Below are positions 39,097 to 48,500 of a stretch of DNA of 64,000 bases, piece by piece; positions within the stretch are counted from its first letter, which is position 1, and each line of letters begins with the position of its first letter. This DNA comes from RUG11867 sp964472425 (GTDB taxonomy: Bacteria; Bacillota_I; Bacilli_A; RF39; UBA660): contig CAYYLF010000001.1 of NCBI GenBank assembly GCA_964472425.1, forward strand, positions 17,929-81,928. Reading direction: 5' to 3'. Below the pieces are notes generated by a model. That model was not told where the DNA came from, ran no database searches, and was given only the letters and a program-made list of their open reading frames with translations. Both the position numbers and the translations under genes were made by a program.

Positions 39097-41097
39097 ATGA
39101 ATGAGATTAAAACTATTTTTAAAAAGGGCCAGTGGATGTACGGCTTTTCGGCTCTGGTTGCCATCTATTTTTCTTATCTATTCGTAAGAACCGGGATATT
39201 CGAAATTAGAAGTGCAATCATAATCTCTGGTGTGGCTGTGGGCTTGGCCGAATTGGTCACTAGGCATTTTTTAAATCGAAGCCTCAGTTTTCGTGTCGAC
39301 GATAGGCGGGTAAGAACAAAGTTCTTTGTCGGGGTGTTGGCGATTGCTATAGTAATTACTTGGTGTGGAAGGGTCTTTTTGAGTTACACTTATACCGATT
39401 GCGAGGTACATATCGAGTCTAGTCGGAGCGGAGAAATAAGTTTAAACGACATCGACACGATTATCGTAGGGAACGTCGTCTATAAAAATGACGGGACTAA
39501 TTTTGTAAGCGAGTACGATGCGTCGGTCGGCCAAAATGACGGATGGGTGAAAAGTATAGTCGGTGAGGATGAGATAGTAGTACAGGTAAAGAAGAGTTCG
39601 TCCGTCAAGATAATGTTTAGCAGTACGCACGAAGATTTGGTCGTGACGGACGGGGAGAAGGTCACGGATATCGTAGTGAGCAACCGAAAGGATATATACG
39701 TCGTCAGTTCGAATAAACGGACCGACATTTATTCGATAGTGCGCGCAGTTTTATCACTCGCATCGGTCTATTATGTCTTCATGATTGTCTCTATATTCAT
39801 CGTGAATGCACGCGATAAAAGGGAGAAATATTTAATATTGACTGGCTTAATCGCATGCGGAATAGGACTATTTTATCTTTTGGATTCGTACATTCTTTTG
39901 ACGCCCGATTCGTACGAATACATCGATTTCGATTTTGGCAATATTTTAAGATTTCGTCCCAACGAGCGAGTTTTGTTATATCCGCTAGTGATATCGATTA
40001 TGAAAGTTTTATTTTCCAATCGTTTTTTGGAGTTCACGGTTTTATTCCAATATGCAGTATGGCTAATAAGTATAGTATATTTATATAAAACTATCGAGTT
40101 GTTGACAAGGAAGCCGATGCTTTCGATGGTAGGCTCCATCGTCTATGCTATCGCACCTTTTGCGGTCGTCTGGAACGGATGCATTTTGACGGAGTCTCTC
40201 GCTCTTTCGATGACTAACATTTTCATATATTATATGCTCGCGTACGTGAAGAACAATCGAACTATCTACGGTATAGTGAGCATCATCTTGTCTTTGGTAA
40301 TGACGTTTATAAGACCGACTTCACTCATATTTTTGCTTGGAATATTGGCGTTCTTTATCTTGCGGTTCATTTTCGACGGGCGAAGGAAAAGTGATATGAC
40401 GTGTATCAAATTTAATGGATGTGCCTTAATTTTGGTCGGTCTATATGCGATTTGTTTCAACAACGTATACGGGTTTTATTCGATAAGTTCCGTGATGCCG
40501 AGGCAGCAATTGATGGTGGTCATGCGGGAAGGCTTTTATAAAAAGAGCAGTGATGAAGAGTTTATCACCAACGTAGAAGAAGCTTATGAAAGTACTCCGG
40601 GTTCGGAAATTAAATATAGCGATTTCGAATGGAGTGCGATGAAAAAAGTATTAGAGAAGTATTCTTTGGTCGAAGTTCGGGAGCGAACTCGCGAGTGTTT
40701 CAAGAAAAATAGAAAAGAGTATATATCTTATTTGGTGGGATTAATTTTGTCCTACAGTACTACAAATTTCTTCGGTTATGGAGGAGAAAGCATGAATCCC
40801 GCGACATCGTTTATACGCGATACTGTCCTCAATTCTTTTGCTTTACTGACGTTTATGCACGTCTATATTCTAATATGTGTTCAAATATTTATGACGATTG
40901 TCGAATGGGTTAAGACTAGGAAGATACCTTGGATACATTGCGGATTGTTCGTTTTTCCTATGGTCATAGTTTTATCGTCGTTCATGGGGACTTGCGCCGA
41001 ATTTATGAGGACGGCCGCGTGTTGTGTGCCGTTTGCGTATTTGATATTTATTGCGACTATGAGTAAATTGTTCAATGGAGGTAAAGAGAATCTATGA
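39097..41097 (+). CDS. Large multipass GT-C-like glycosyltransferase
   Basis: A 666-residue membrane protein. Two or three N-terminal helices are followed by an outer beta-rich insert (about 100-215), then a set of helices with the loop LDSYILLTPDSYEYIDFDFG, where acidic residues after a helix recall the GT-C catalytic loop (Leu-x-Pro-Asp-x-x-x-Y). PFAVVWNGCILTESLALSMTNIF also suits the GT39/GT83-like group. Its stop overlaps the start of the first small transporter. It is probably the outside transferase that uses the lipid-linked sugar made by the two GT2 enzymes. Confidence 0.65.
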   Translation: MNEIKTIFKKGQWMYGFSALVAIYFSYLFVRTGIFEIRSAIIISGVAVGLAELVTRHFLNRSLSFRVDDRRVRTKFFVGVLAIAIVITWCGRVFLSYTYTDCEVHIESSRSGEISLNDIDTIIVGNVVYKNDGTNFVSEYDASVGQNDGWVKSIVGEDEIVVQVKKSSSVKIMFSSTHEDLVVTDGEKVTDIVVSNRKDIYVVSSNKRTDIYSIVRAVLSLASVYYVFMIVSIFIVNARDKREKYLILTGLIACGIGLFYLLDSYILLTPDSYEYIDFDFGNILRFRPNERVLLYPLVISIMKVLFSNRFLEFTVLFQYAVWLISIVYLYKTIELLTRKPMLSMVGSIVYAIAPFAVVWNGCILTESLALSMTNIFIYYMLAYVKNNRTIYGIVSIILSLVMTFIRPTSLIFLLGILAFFILRFIFDGRRKSDMTCIKFNGCALILVGLYAICFNNVYGFYSISSVMPRQQLMVVMREGFYKKSSDEEFITNVEEAYESTPGSEIKYSDFEWSAMKKVLEKYSLVEVRERTRECFKKNRKEYISYLVGLILSYSTTNFFGYGGESMNPATSFIRDTVLNSFALLTFMHVYILICVQIFMTIVEWVKTRKIPWIHCGLFVFPMVIVLSSFMGTCAEFMRTAACCVPFAYLIFIATMSKLFNGGKENL

Positions 41098-41429
41098 AGG
41101 AATCGATAAAAAAGAACAAAAAGGGGATATCGCTCATGCTCCTTTCTTCTTTGTTCGTCTGTGTGGGACAGCTATTTTGGAAGTTGTCGAGTGAAAATGT
41201 GTTTTATCTATTCGGAGGATTCGGTCTCTACGGTATAGGTGCTTTCGTGATGTTGTACGCCTATAAGTTTGGCAGTTTATCGGTCTTACAACCGATGCTC
41301 AGTGCCAACTACGTATTTACTATAGTGCTCGCGACAATCGTTTTGAAAGAGGAGATGACCGTTTTGAAAGTGTTGGGTGTACTAGTCATCATCTTAGGAG
41401 TCGTCTTCATAGGGGGAGGGGACGAATGA
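41094..41429 (+). CDS. Four-helix EamA/SMR-type transporter subunit 1
   Basis: A 111-residue protein with four predicted helices and the LQPMLSANYVFTIVLATIVLKEEMTVLKVLGVLVIILGVV end typical of half-EamA proteins. It resembles ArnE/ArnF, which together flip undecaprenyl-phosphate-aminoarabinose. It overlaps both the gene before it and its partner after it, so the pair is likely a heterodimer that flips the lipid-linked sugar of this operon. Confidence 0.75.
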   Translation: MKESIKKNKKGISLMLLSSLFVCVGQLFWKLSSENVFYLFGGFGLYGIGAFVMLYAYKFGSLSVLQPMLSANYVFTIVLATIVLKEEMTVLKVLGVLVIILGVVFIGGGDE

Positions 41430-41752
41430 AGTATTTTGTGATGTTACTTGCCATGACTTTAATCGGGTCGGTTGCATCTTTCTTTTTAAAGAAGGCTTCT
41501 AGGAGTGAAACGATAGTAGATTTGGTGAAAAATAAACACATATACATCGGCGGTTTTTTGTATTTGACGTCGGCGGTCATCAACATAATCGTTTTGAGAT
41601 ATTTAGATTATTCGGTCGTCTTGCCACTTACGGCTGTCACGTACATATGGACTCTTTGTATTTCGCAGGTTTTTTTGGGCGAGAAAATCACTTTCAAGAA
41701 GGTCCTCGGAATCGTCTTCATCTTAGTGGGAGCTGTTTTTATTGCTTGGTAA
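41426..41752 (+). CDS. Four-helix EamA/SMR-type transporter subunit 2
   Basis: A 108-residue partner of the preceding protein, with the same four-helix plan and ending VFLGEKITFKKVLGIVFILVGAVFIAW. VVLPLTAVTYIWTLCISQ aligns with the third helix of the first subunit. The start overlaps the preceding stop by four bases (ATGA). It is the last gene of the operon; no clear terminator follows before murA. Confidence 0.75.
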   Translation: MKYFVMLLAMTLIGSVASFFLKKASRSETIVDLVKNKHIYIGGFLYLTSAVINIIVLRYLDYSVVLPLTAVTYIWTLCISQVFLGEKITFKKVLGIVFILVGAVFIAW

Positions 41753-41796
41753 AATGCTAGGTAGGTCGATAATTTTGTCGTTTAATTCATTTTGAA

Positions 41797-41825
41797 TTGA
41801 CTTTGTGACTTAGATATCATATAGT
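41797..41825 (+). promoter_or_regulatory. Promoter of murA (possibly leaderless transcript)
   Basis: -35 TTGACT (41797-41802), 17-base spacer, -10 TATAGT (41820-41825). The expected +1 (about 41832) is within one to four bases of the first possible start codons. Confidence 0.7.
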
Positions 41826-41835
41826 TAGAGTAGTG

Positions 41836-43095
41836 ATGGATATGAAGAAAATTGTTATTAATGGGAACAGGCCTCTTTCGGGAACAATCAACATAAGTGG
41901 AGCGAAGAATAGTGTAGTAGCCTTGATTCCGGCGGCCATTTTGACCGAGGAAACGGTCGAGATACTCAATACGCCCGAACTCACGGATACGGATAATCTC
42001 AGGAAGATAATCGAAATTTTGGGTGGGAAGATAGAGTTTGGCAAGGGACAGATGAAGATAGACGGCAAGAACGTCGTTTCTAATCCAATTCCAGCCGAAT
42101 TGTCCGATAAACTCAGGGCTTCTTATTATTTCATGGGTGCTTTGCTCGGGAGGTTTAAGCGCGTCGTCATCAATTTTCCGGGCGGGTGCAAGATAGGCAA
42201 AAGACCGATAGATTTGCACTTGAAGGCTTTTAGAAAGATGGGTGCGATTATAGTTCGCGATGGGGATAGGTATACTCTTACTGCCGAAGATTTGCATGGA
42301 GCCAACATTTTACTCGATTTTCCGAGTGTAGGTGCGACTATCAACATTTTGATGGCAGCTACTTTAGCTAATGGGGTGACCGTCATAGAGAATGCGGCTA
42401 TGGAACCAGAAATAATCAACATCATCTCTTTGCTCAACAACATGGGAGCAAAAATCGTCGGAGGTGGAACTCATACCATCAGAATCGAAGGGGTCGCTAG
42501 ACTCAGTGGAGCGGTAGTCGAAGTTATTCCCGATAGAATCGAGGCCGGGACTTATATGATGGTCGGGGCTTTGATGGGAGAAAATTTGCGAATTGCGAAT
42601 GTCATTCCGAAACACGTCGAGATACTTCTTTCGAAAATGCGGGATATGGGTGTCGATTTTACGGTCGAGGACGATGCGGTCATTTTCAATAGAGTGGCTC
42701 GTCTGGAAGCAATCGACATCAAGACCTTGGTTTATCCCGGATTTCCGACAGATTTAGGTCAACCGATGGCCGTGTTGCTCGCCGCGGCGGATGGTGAGTC
42801 GCGATTCCTGGAGACCATTTACGAGAGTCGGGGCGGTCATTATCCCGAGTTGGTAAAGATGGGAGCAAATATCGAGTATACTCCAGCAAGTGCGATAATC
42901 AAAGGACCGTGTAAGCTCGTCGGGGCCGAGGTTTCGGCTAGCGATTTGCGAGCGGGTGCGGCTCTCATGATTGCAGGATTGGTCGCGGAAGGTACGACAA
43001 AAATTTCGAACATAGAATACATACTGCGCGGGTACGAGGATTTAGTCGATAAGTTGTCCGCGGTCGGGGCCGATATACGCATCGTGGACGAATAA
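41836..43095 (+). CDS. murA: UDP-N-acetylglucosamine 1-carboxyvinyltransferase MurA
   Basis: First committed enzyme of peptidoglycan synthesis. About 419 residues with the NISGAKNSVVALIPAAIL substrate loop, the catalytic cysteine in FPGGCKIGKRPIDLH (fosfomycin target present), RIEAGTYMM and PTDLGQPMAVLLA. Starts at GTG 41833, ATG 41836 and ATG 41842 are all in frame; there is no good Shine-Dalgarno and the promoter is so close that the mRNA may have no leader. Ends before the first of three surface genes. Confidence 0.93.
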   Translation: MDMKKIVINGNRPLSGTINISGAKNSVVALIPAAILTEETVEILNTPELTDTDNLRKIIEILGGKIEFGKGQMKIDGKNVVSNPIPAELSDKLRASYYFMGALLGRFKRVVINFPGGCKIGKRPIDLHLKAFRKMGAIIVRDGDRYTLTAEDLHGANILLDFPSVGATINILMAATLANGVTVIENAAMEPEIINIISLLNNMGAKIVGGGTHTIRIEGVARLSGAVVEVIPDRIEAGTYMMVGALMGENLRIANVIPKHVEILLSKMRDMGVDFTVEDDAVIFNRVARLEAIDIKTLVYPGFPTDLGQPMAVLLAAADGESRFLETIYESRGGHYPELVKMGANIEYTPASAIIKGPCKLVGAEVSASDLRAGAALMIAGLVAEGTTKISNIEYILRGYEDLVDKLSAVGADIRIVDE

Positions 43096-43143
43096 AATAG
43101 CATGGTCCATACACCTATCGAAGGCAAAGAATAATTTCAGGGG

Positions 43144-43171
43144 TTGACTTTTGTAAAAAAATCAGTATAAT
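43144..43171 (+). promoter_or_regulatory. Promoter of the Cys-pair surface protein
   Basis: -35 TTGACT (43144-43149), 16-base spacer, -10 TATAAT (43166-43171). Confidence 0.75.
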
Positions 43172-43201
43172 ATGCTTTGTTTCGAAAGGGGATTTTTAAT
43201 A

Positions 43202-44752
43202 ATGGCAAATAAGAGACAAAAGAAGAAGCAAGCCCGAAGATTAGAGGCTGCTAAGTTAGAACAATTGAGAATAGATAGTGAGAATCTATCAAAAGAGACT
43301 TCACTTTGGGTAGAAGATGACAATTTAGTTGGACAAATCGAAGACGACAAGGATTCATCTTCAATTGAGGAAGAAGTCGAAAAAATTGAAGAAGAAGAGG
43401 AGAACGAAAAAGGGTTCGGTTTCTGGTTTAAAAGAAACAAGGTCAAAGTTTGCGCGGCAGCGGCAGCTTTCCTCTTGGTCGGGGGCGTAAGTATTTATGC
43501 ATTCGGACCATTTGGTAAGAACAAAAACAAAGATAATAATAAGGACCCTAAGGAGTCCGAGACGACATTCGTAGATCCAACTATGGAGCCAACTAGTGAA
43601 CCTAGTTATGCCGTGCCTAATCCTAGCGAATGGATTACTCTCGACCCCGAACCTAGTGAGTCATTAGAAATCGTAGATCCAGAGCCAACCGTTTCTATAC
43701 CGGCTGGGGTGGTGACTTGGAGACCAAATGGTAAACCTGTATTACCTTCATTGAATCCAATCAATTCAGAAGAAGTACATACTTTTGGAGAATGGGCTTA
43801 CTTCGATAAGGATAACGAGTCTAGGACTTGTGCGGATTGTGGTGTAGTCGAATACAGACCACACTTATTTACGCACAATAAAACGTTTACTCAACTCGGA
43901 AACAATGGTAAGCACGCTGTAAAAGATGTAGTTCATTGTGAGAGTTGTGGGTTCGATACAGTTTTGAGTTATGAGGAGTCTTGTAATCTCGAAGTTACTA
44001 CTTACGATTCTAAGTACGAATATTTGGTATGTTCCGATTGTGGGGTGAAGCTAAAAAGGGAGCATAAACTCGACAAAGGGACGGATTACGGAAGTGGAAT
44101 CACTTACAAATGTACTAACAAGGGATGTAATTATACGAAGGCAATAGACTACGATCCAGTTCATTCGGATGACGATTTCGGGCATACAAACGAACCAAGT
44201 TATTCGGATGACCCGGTCATCACGAGTAGACCTACACCTCCTCCATCAGCTGCACCTAGTGCTGCACCATCTGCGGAGCCTTCGGCTGAACCTTCGGCAG
44301 AGCCTAGTGCTGAACCTTCGGCAGCACCTTCAGATCCTACCCATGGCGGTTTGAATCCAGATGTCGTCGTGACAGATGCACCACCATCTGAGTCGGATGA
44401 GTGGGGCAAAGGTGACGTCGAGGTTCCAGGCCAAAGCCCAGATCCAGTCGAATCAGACGAATGGGGAACAGGCGATGTAGAAATGCCTAGTAAGCAACCT
44501 GAACAAAACAATAATCAAAACGATAACAACAATAATCTCGGTAGTGATGACGAGGACGAGTTTGGAATGCCAGACGATATGGAGACACCTATTAAAAAGG
44601 CTAGTGACCCAGAACCGGCTCCAGCACCACAGCCTACTCCTGTAGCAGCTTTACAAGGAAAAATAGACTTTTTGAAGAGTCTAAAAGACAATTTGATGGC
44701 TTGGATGCCTAATGCAAATATGGACGACTCAAAGAAGGGTCCTAGACTCTAA
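43202..44752 (+). CDS. Membrane-anchored surface protein with CxxC pairs and Pro/Ser repeats
   Basis: A 516-residue protein, start at MANKRQKKKQARR after AAAGGGG. The N-terminus is basic, then acidic; one membrane helix lies near residues 80-100 (VCAAAAAFLLVGGVSIYAF), after which the chain is extracytoplasmic. A Glu/Pro/Ser linker leads to a region with four Cys pairs: CADCG, CESCG, CSDCG and CTNKGC, spaced like small treble-clef or zinc-ribbon modules with HTFGEWAYF and similar repeats. A PSAEP/PSAAP repeat tract (about 353-385) and two SDEWGxGDVE copies follow. It ends with a short hydrophobic-amphipathic segment. No LPxTG. Unknown function; envelope structure or assembly is a guess. Confidence 0.7.
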   Translation: MANKRQKKKQARRLEAAKLEQLRIDSENLSKETSLWVEDDNLVGQIEDDKDSSSIEEEVEKIEEEEENEKGFGFWFKRNKVKVCAAAAAFLLVGGVSIYAFGPFGKNKNKDNNKDPKESETTFVDPTMEPTSEPSYAVPNPSEWITLDPEPSESLEIVDPEPTVSIPAGVVTWRPNGKPVLPSLNPINSEEVHTFGEWAYFDKDNESRTCADCGVVEYRPHLFTHNKTFTQLGNNGKHAVKDVVHCESCGFDTVLSYEESCNLEVTTYDSKYEYLVCSDCGVKLKREHKLDKGTDYGSGITYKCTNKGCNYTKAIDYDPVHSDDDFGHTNEPSYSDDPVITSRPTPPPSAAPSAAPSAEPSAEPSAEPSAEPSAAPSDPTHGGLNPDVVVTDAPPSESDEWGKGDVEVPGQSPDPVESDEWGTGDVEMPSKQPEQNNNQNDNNNNLGSDDEDEFGMPDDMETPIKKASDPEPAPAPQPTPVAALQGKIDFLKSLKDNLMAWMPNANMDDSKKGPRL

Positions 44753-44772
44753 AAAATGATAAATTTTTAAGA

Positions 44773-44795
44773 AGCCCGAAAAAGGGCTTTTTGCA
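44773..44795 (+). terminator. Terminator after the Cys-pair surface gene
   Basis: AAGCCC, loop GAAAAA, GGGCTT and T5. Confidence 0.88.
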
Positions 44796-44808
44796 TGCAA
44801 AAAACACT

Positions 44809-44835
44809 TGACTTTTGAAAAAAATGTAGTAGAAT
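44809..44835 (+). promoter_or_regulatory. Promoter of the 199-codon envelope gene
   Basis: -35 TTGACT (44809-44814) and -10 TAGAAT (44830-44835), with a 15-base spacer, slightly short. Confidence 0.6.
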
Positions 44836-44868
44836 ATCTGTAATCAATTTAAGGGGGAAAATATCTTT

Positions 44869-45468
44869 ATGAGAAAAAGGGGTATCATAGCGACCGTAAT
44901 ATTCGTCACCGTATTGGTGTCAGCAATACCAGTCGTTAGCAACTTATTCGATATTTATAACGAACCGTTAGATTTAGATTCACCTCTCGTCTTCAACGAC
45001 CGAGAGAGTGCACCAGATGAAGAAAGCGAATCGTCGAAGAACGAACAGGACGAGGAGCCACTAGAAGATGATAGTTTGGAAGCGACAGAGATAGCAGATT
45101 ATCAAGTAATCTTGAGTGACGAGAAACTGACGGGAGTACAAGTAGTTCAAAGTGACTTTTCTGTAACGGTCACGGGAACTTTATTTAGAAACAGTGTCAG
45201 TCCTCGAGGACAATTATCTTTTGACTTCTATGCACCAAAAGAATTACCAGAAGAAACATTGAAGAATTTGAGTGTGGTTTTGCCGAGTGAAGGCAATAAA
45301 ACATACACTCAAAAGAAAGACAAAATTTTAGAAAGGAATAAAAAGGGGGATTTATATTTTACTTTAGCATTGAATGCGAATTCTAGAAAATCTGTGCCGG
45401 TCGAAGTCGATTGGGGAGACGGATTTATAATCACTTATTTGATAGTATTCAACTTGTCGATAAGATAG
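44869..45468 (+). CDS. Anchored extracytoplasmic protein of unknown function
   Basis: A 199-residue protein I do not recognise. The N-terminus (MRKRGIIATVIFVTVLVSAIPV) is a signal anchor; it is followed by an acidic Ser/Glu linker (about 42-75) and a compact beta-rich domain (80-199) with VTVTGTLFRNSVSPRGQLSFDFYAP and FTLALNANSRKSVPVEVDW, which looks like an immunoglobulin-like or carbohydrate-binding sandwich. GGGGG precedes the ATG. It has its own promoter and lies directly before the giant surface gene, which suggests a linked envelope role. Confidence 0.65.
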   Translation: MRKRGIIATVIFVTVLVSAIPVVSNLFDIYNEPLDLDSPLVFNDRESAPDEESESSKNEQDEEPLEDDSLEATEIADYQVILSDEKLTGVQVVQSDFSVTVTGTLFRNSVSPRGQLSFDFYAPKELPEETLKNLSVVLPSEGNKTYTQKKDKILERNKKGDLYFTLALNANSRKSVPVEVDWGDGFIITYLIVFNLSIR

Positions 45469-45491
45469 TTCAAAAAATGATTAATAGTACT

Positions 45492-45520
45492 TTGACATTC
45501 ATAGTGTTAAATGATAGAAT
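45492..45520 (+). promoter_or_regulatory. Promoter of the giant surface protein gene
   Basis: -35 TTGACA (45492-45497), 17-base spacer, -10 TAGAAT (45515-45520). The 5' UTR is about 25 bases and holds AGGAGG. Confidence 0.8.
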
Positions 45521-45552
45521 ATAGTTTGCAATTTATTTTAGGAGGTTTATTT

Positions 45553-48500
45553 ATGGCAACTAATAATAAAAAAGTTAAGAATGTAGCATTGGGAGTTACT
45601 GCGGTTACGGCTGCAGTTGCCAGTGCATATACAATTACAAATTTGATGTTTAAGGAAAGGGATTATAGCGATGTTTTGGTCGAGTCTGCGAAGAAGTACG
45701 TAGAGAACAACAACTTGACTATCGATTCTAAGTTGGTAGTAGGCGTACCTGAGCTTCGCGAGTCTGGAAGTTTAGTCAAAGATTTGGGCGGAAACTTCGA
45801 CGACGACAGTTGTGCGGTCGGTAACGACGACGGAAGTCTCACGGCGCATGAAGCATGTCCTGTCCCACTCGCAGATGAAAATGAGGAAGTTGCAGAGTTA
45901 GCTTATAATTTGAGTTCTACGTTCCAGAAAGGTACTATTTCGGGAGTCGATTATAAGAGATTAGCAGTCAGCGTAGTTTTCAATAAACCAGTTAGTGTCC
46001 AAGGCGGTATCGATTGGACTGTTTCCAGTGATGGAAGAACTGCTACCAAGTATTACTATGCGCAAGAAAGCGAGTCTTTGGTGTTCAGTACGCTCGATGG
46101 AGAAGAAACAGTATCTATCAATATAGAAGCTACTGGTGATTTCAATCCAAAGAACGTCAATACTTCACCTAATATCAAGGTGAACGGAGCAACTTTGCCT
46201 ATCATCTCAAATACGATAAATACCAAGTTGGACGGCAAAACTAAACGTGGTATCAAGTTCTTCGATGGTGTTGCGCTCGATTACGACGCGGCCGTATTGG
46301 AATTTACTTCCGGTAAGGATAGTGCAGGTAAGACGAGTCCTACGACAGCAATTCTTTATAAATACAATGAAGATGGTACACTCGGTGTAGGTATCCAAAA
46401 GGGTAACAAGTCCGAGGTCGCAGGAGAAGGAAGATATAGACTCGTAGTCAGCAGCGAGGCTGGTGAAGTCATTCGCGATTTCTCTATAGATAATACTGCT
46501 CCAGAAGTAAGAGTTTATGTCGTCGACGAAAACGGCAATAAGGGTGCCGAATTGACCAACAGTTCGGTCGAGGCCGTTCGCGTGACTAACAAAGACGTAA
46601 TGGTCGAGTTTAGTGATAAGTATTCTAACGTTACGGCCGAGTTGACTGGTAGAGTTCTAGAAGTTTCTATGGGCGAAGTATTCAGCAACGAACAGGAATA
46701 CGAGATTACGGCTACAGATGCAGCTGGACATACAGCTACGGCCAAGTTTAGAATCAACAAAGCTGTTCCTACAATCGAAGGTGTCGAATCTGGTGCTCAT
46801 TATAAGGAAGCTAAGTCTATAAGTTTCGACAAAGAGAACGTAAAGGTCACTTTGGATACTATAGACGGTGAAGAAGTCGACGCCGAGAATAATAATTTCG
46901 GTGAGGGAACTCATACTATCGTCGTAAGTGACAGAAATAATGCAGATAACAATGTAACTATCACGTTCGTAGTGGACTTACATGCTCCTACATTCAACGG
47001 TTTTGCCGAAGGCGAAGATACTATCAAGACACCTGACGATTTCGTAGTCAGAGCAAACGACGATTATCTCGCATCTACAGTCGTCAAAAAGGGAGACACC
47101 GTCTTAGAAAATGTCACCACTTTGGACGAAGAGGGTACTTATACTCTAGTTGCTACAGATAAGGCCGGAAACGAGACAGTCAAGACGGTCGTAGTCGACA
47201 AGAACGCTCCTAAGGTAACTTTGGCTGGTGTCGAGTATCAAAGCGAGGACAACGAACCTATAACAATCGATGTACCTTTCGAAGGTGAAGAGGGTGTGAC
47301 GTTCGACGTATCCGATACTATCGATGAGAACCCTACATATACTTTGGTCAACTCTAAGGGCCAAACTATCGAAGGTAAGACCGTCACAGCAAATGGAACT
47401 TATACTTTGACCGCGGAGGATGAAGTTGGTCACAAGACTATCGTCAACTTCATAATCGCAAGAGGCGTTCCTACAGTCACTTTGAATGGTACGACTATCG
47501 AGGACGATACTGCTCGTTATTATAAGGAAAACGTCGAAATCGAAATTGGTGGAGAGATGGAAATCACCGGTGCCGTATTGGAGAAGAAAGTCGGAGAAAC
47601 TTACGAAAAAGTGGTCGATTTGACCGATACTTACGAGGTCGCGACGGACGATGAGACTCACAACGAGTACAGAATCGCCGTATCTTACGTCGGAAGCGAC
47701 GAGGCATTCGTAGTCAACTTTGTAATAGATAAGAAGATGCCTACTGTCGATGTAGCAAGTGGTACTTATGGTACCGATAAGGAAATTTCTTTCGACGACG
47801 AAAGCGGCATAAAGAGTGCATCTATCATCGAAAATGGTGTGGAACGTGCTCTCACAGCAAGCGAATTGGCTTCTAAGAAGGTTTCTTTGGAAGAGGATGG
47901 CACTTATACTTTGAAACTCGAGGATATGGCCGAAAACGGTAAGTCTTTCGATTATACTATAGATACGACTCCTGCAAGCGTAGTTTTCAGTGTTCCTGGT
48001 AAGGATGCCGAAGGCAACGACATCATGGTTACCGTTCCTAAGACGGAAGAGGAAATGAAGAGTACTATGTACTTCAACAAGAATGTCACTTTGGCATTCG
48101 AGGACGCACTTTCCGTCATAAAGGTTACCGTAGATGGTACGGAAGTTCAGTCTATAAGTGCCGACTTAGGCGGTTCTAAGACTTATACTACTACTTTGAC
48201 GGAAGGACCTCACAAGGTCGTCGTCGAAGATTTAGCTGGCAACAAACGCGAGTTAGATATAGTAGTCGATACCGTTTTACCTGGTGGTTCTCTATCTACG
48301 ACGAATATTTACGACGAGAAAGACCCTAAAAAGGTAATCGGCGTGAGAGTCACTTTGGCTACCGACGAAGAATATACGAGAGAAAGCGCCGATACGTGGA
48401 CTCCAGTCGAGGGTGAAACGAACAAGTATTACTTAGACGTAATGGTCGAGAGTAAGGAAGTTAGTGTCACTTTGAGAGACTTGGCTCTAAACGAGTTAGT

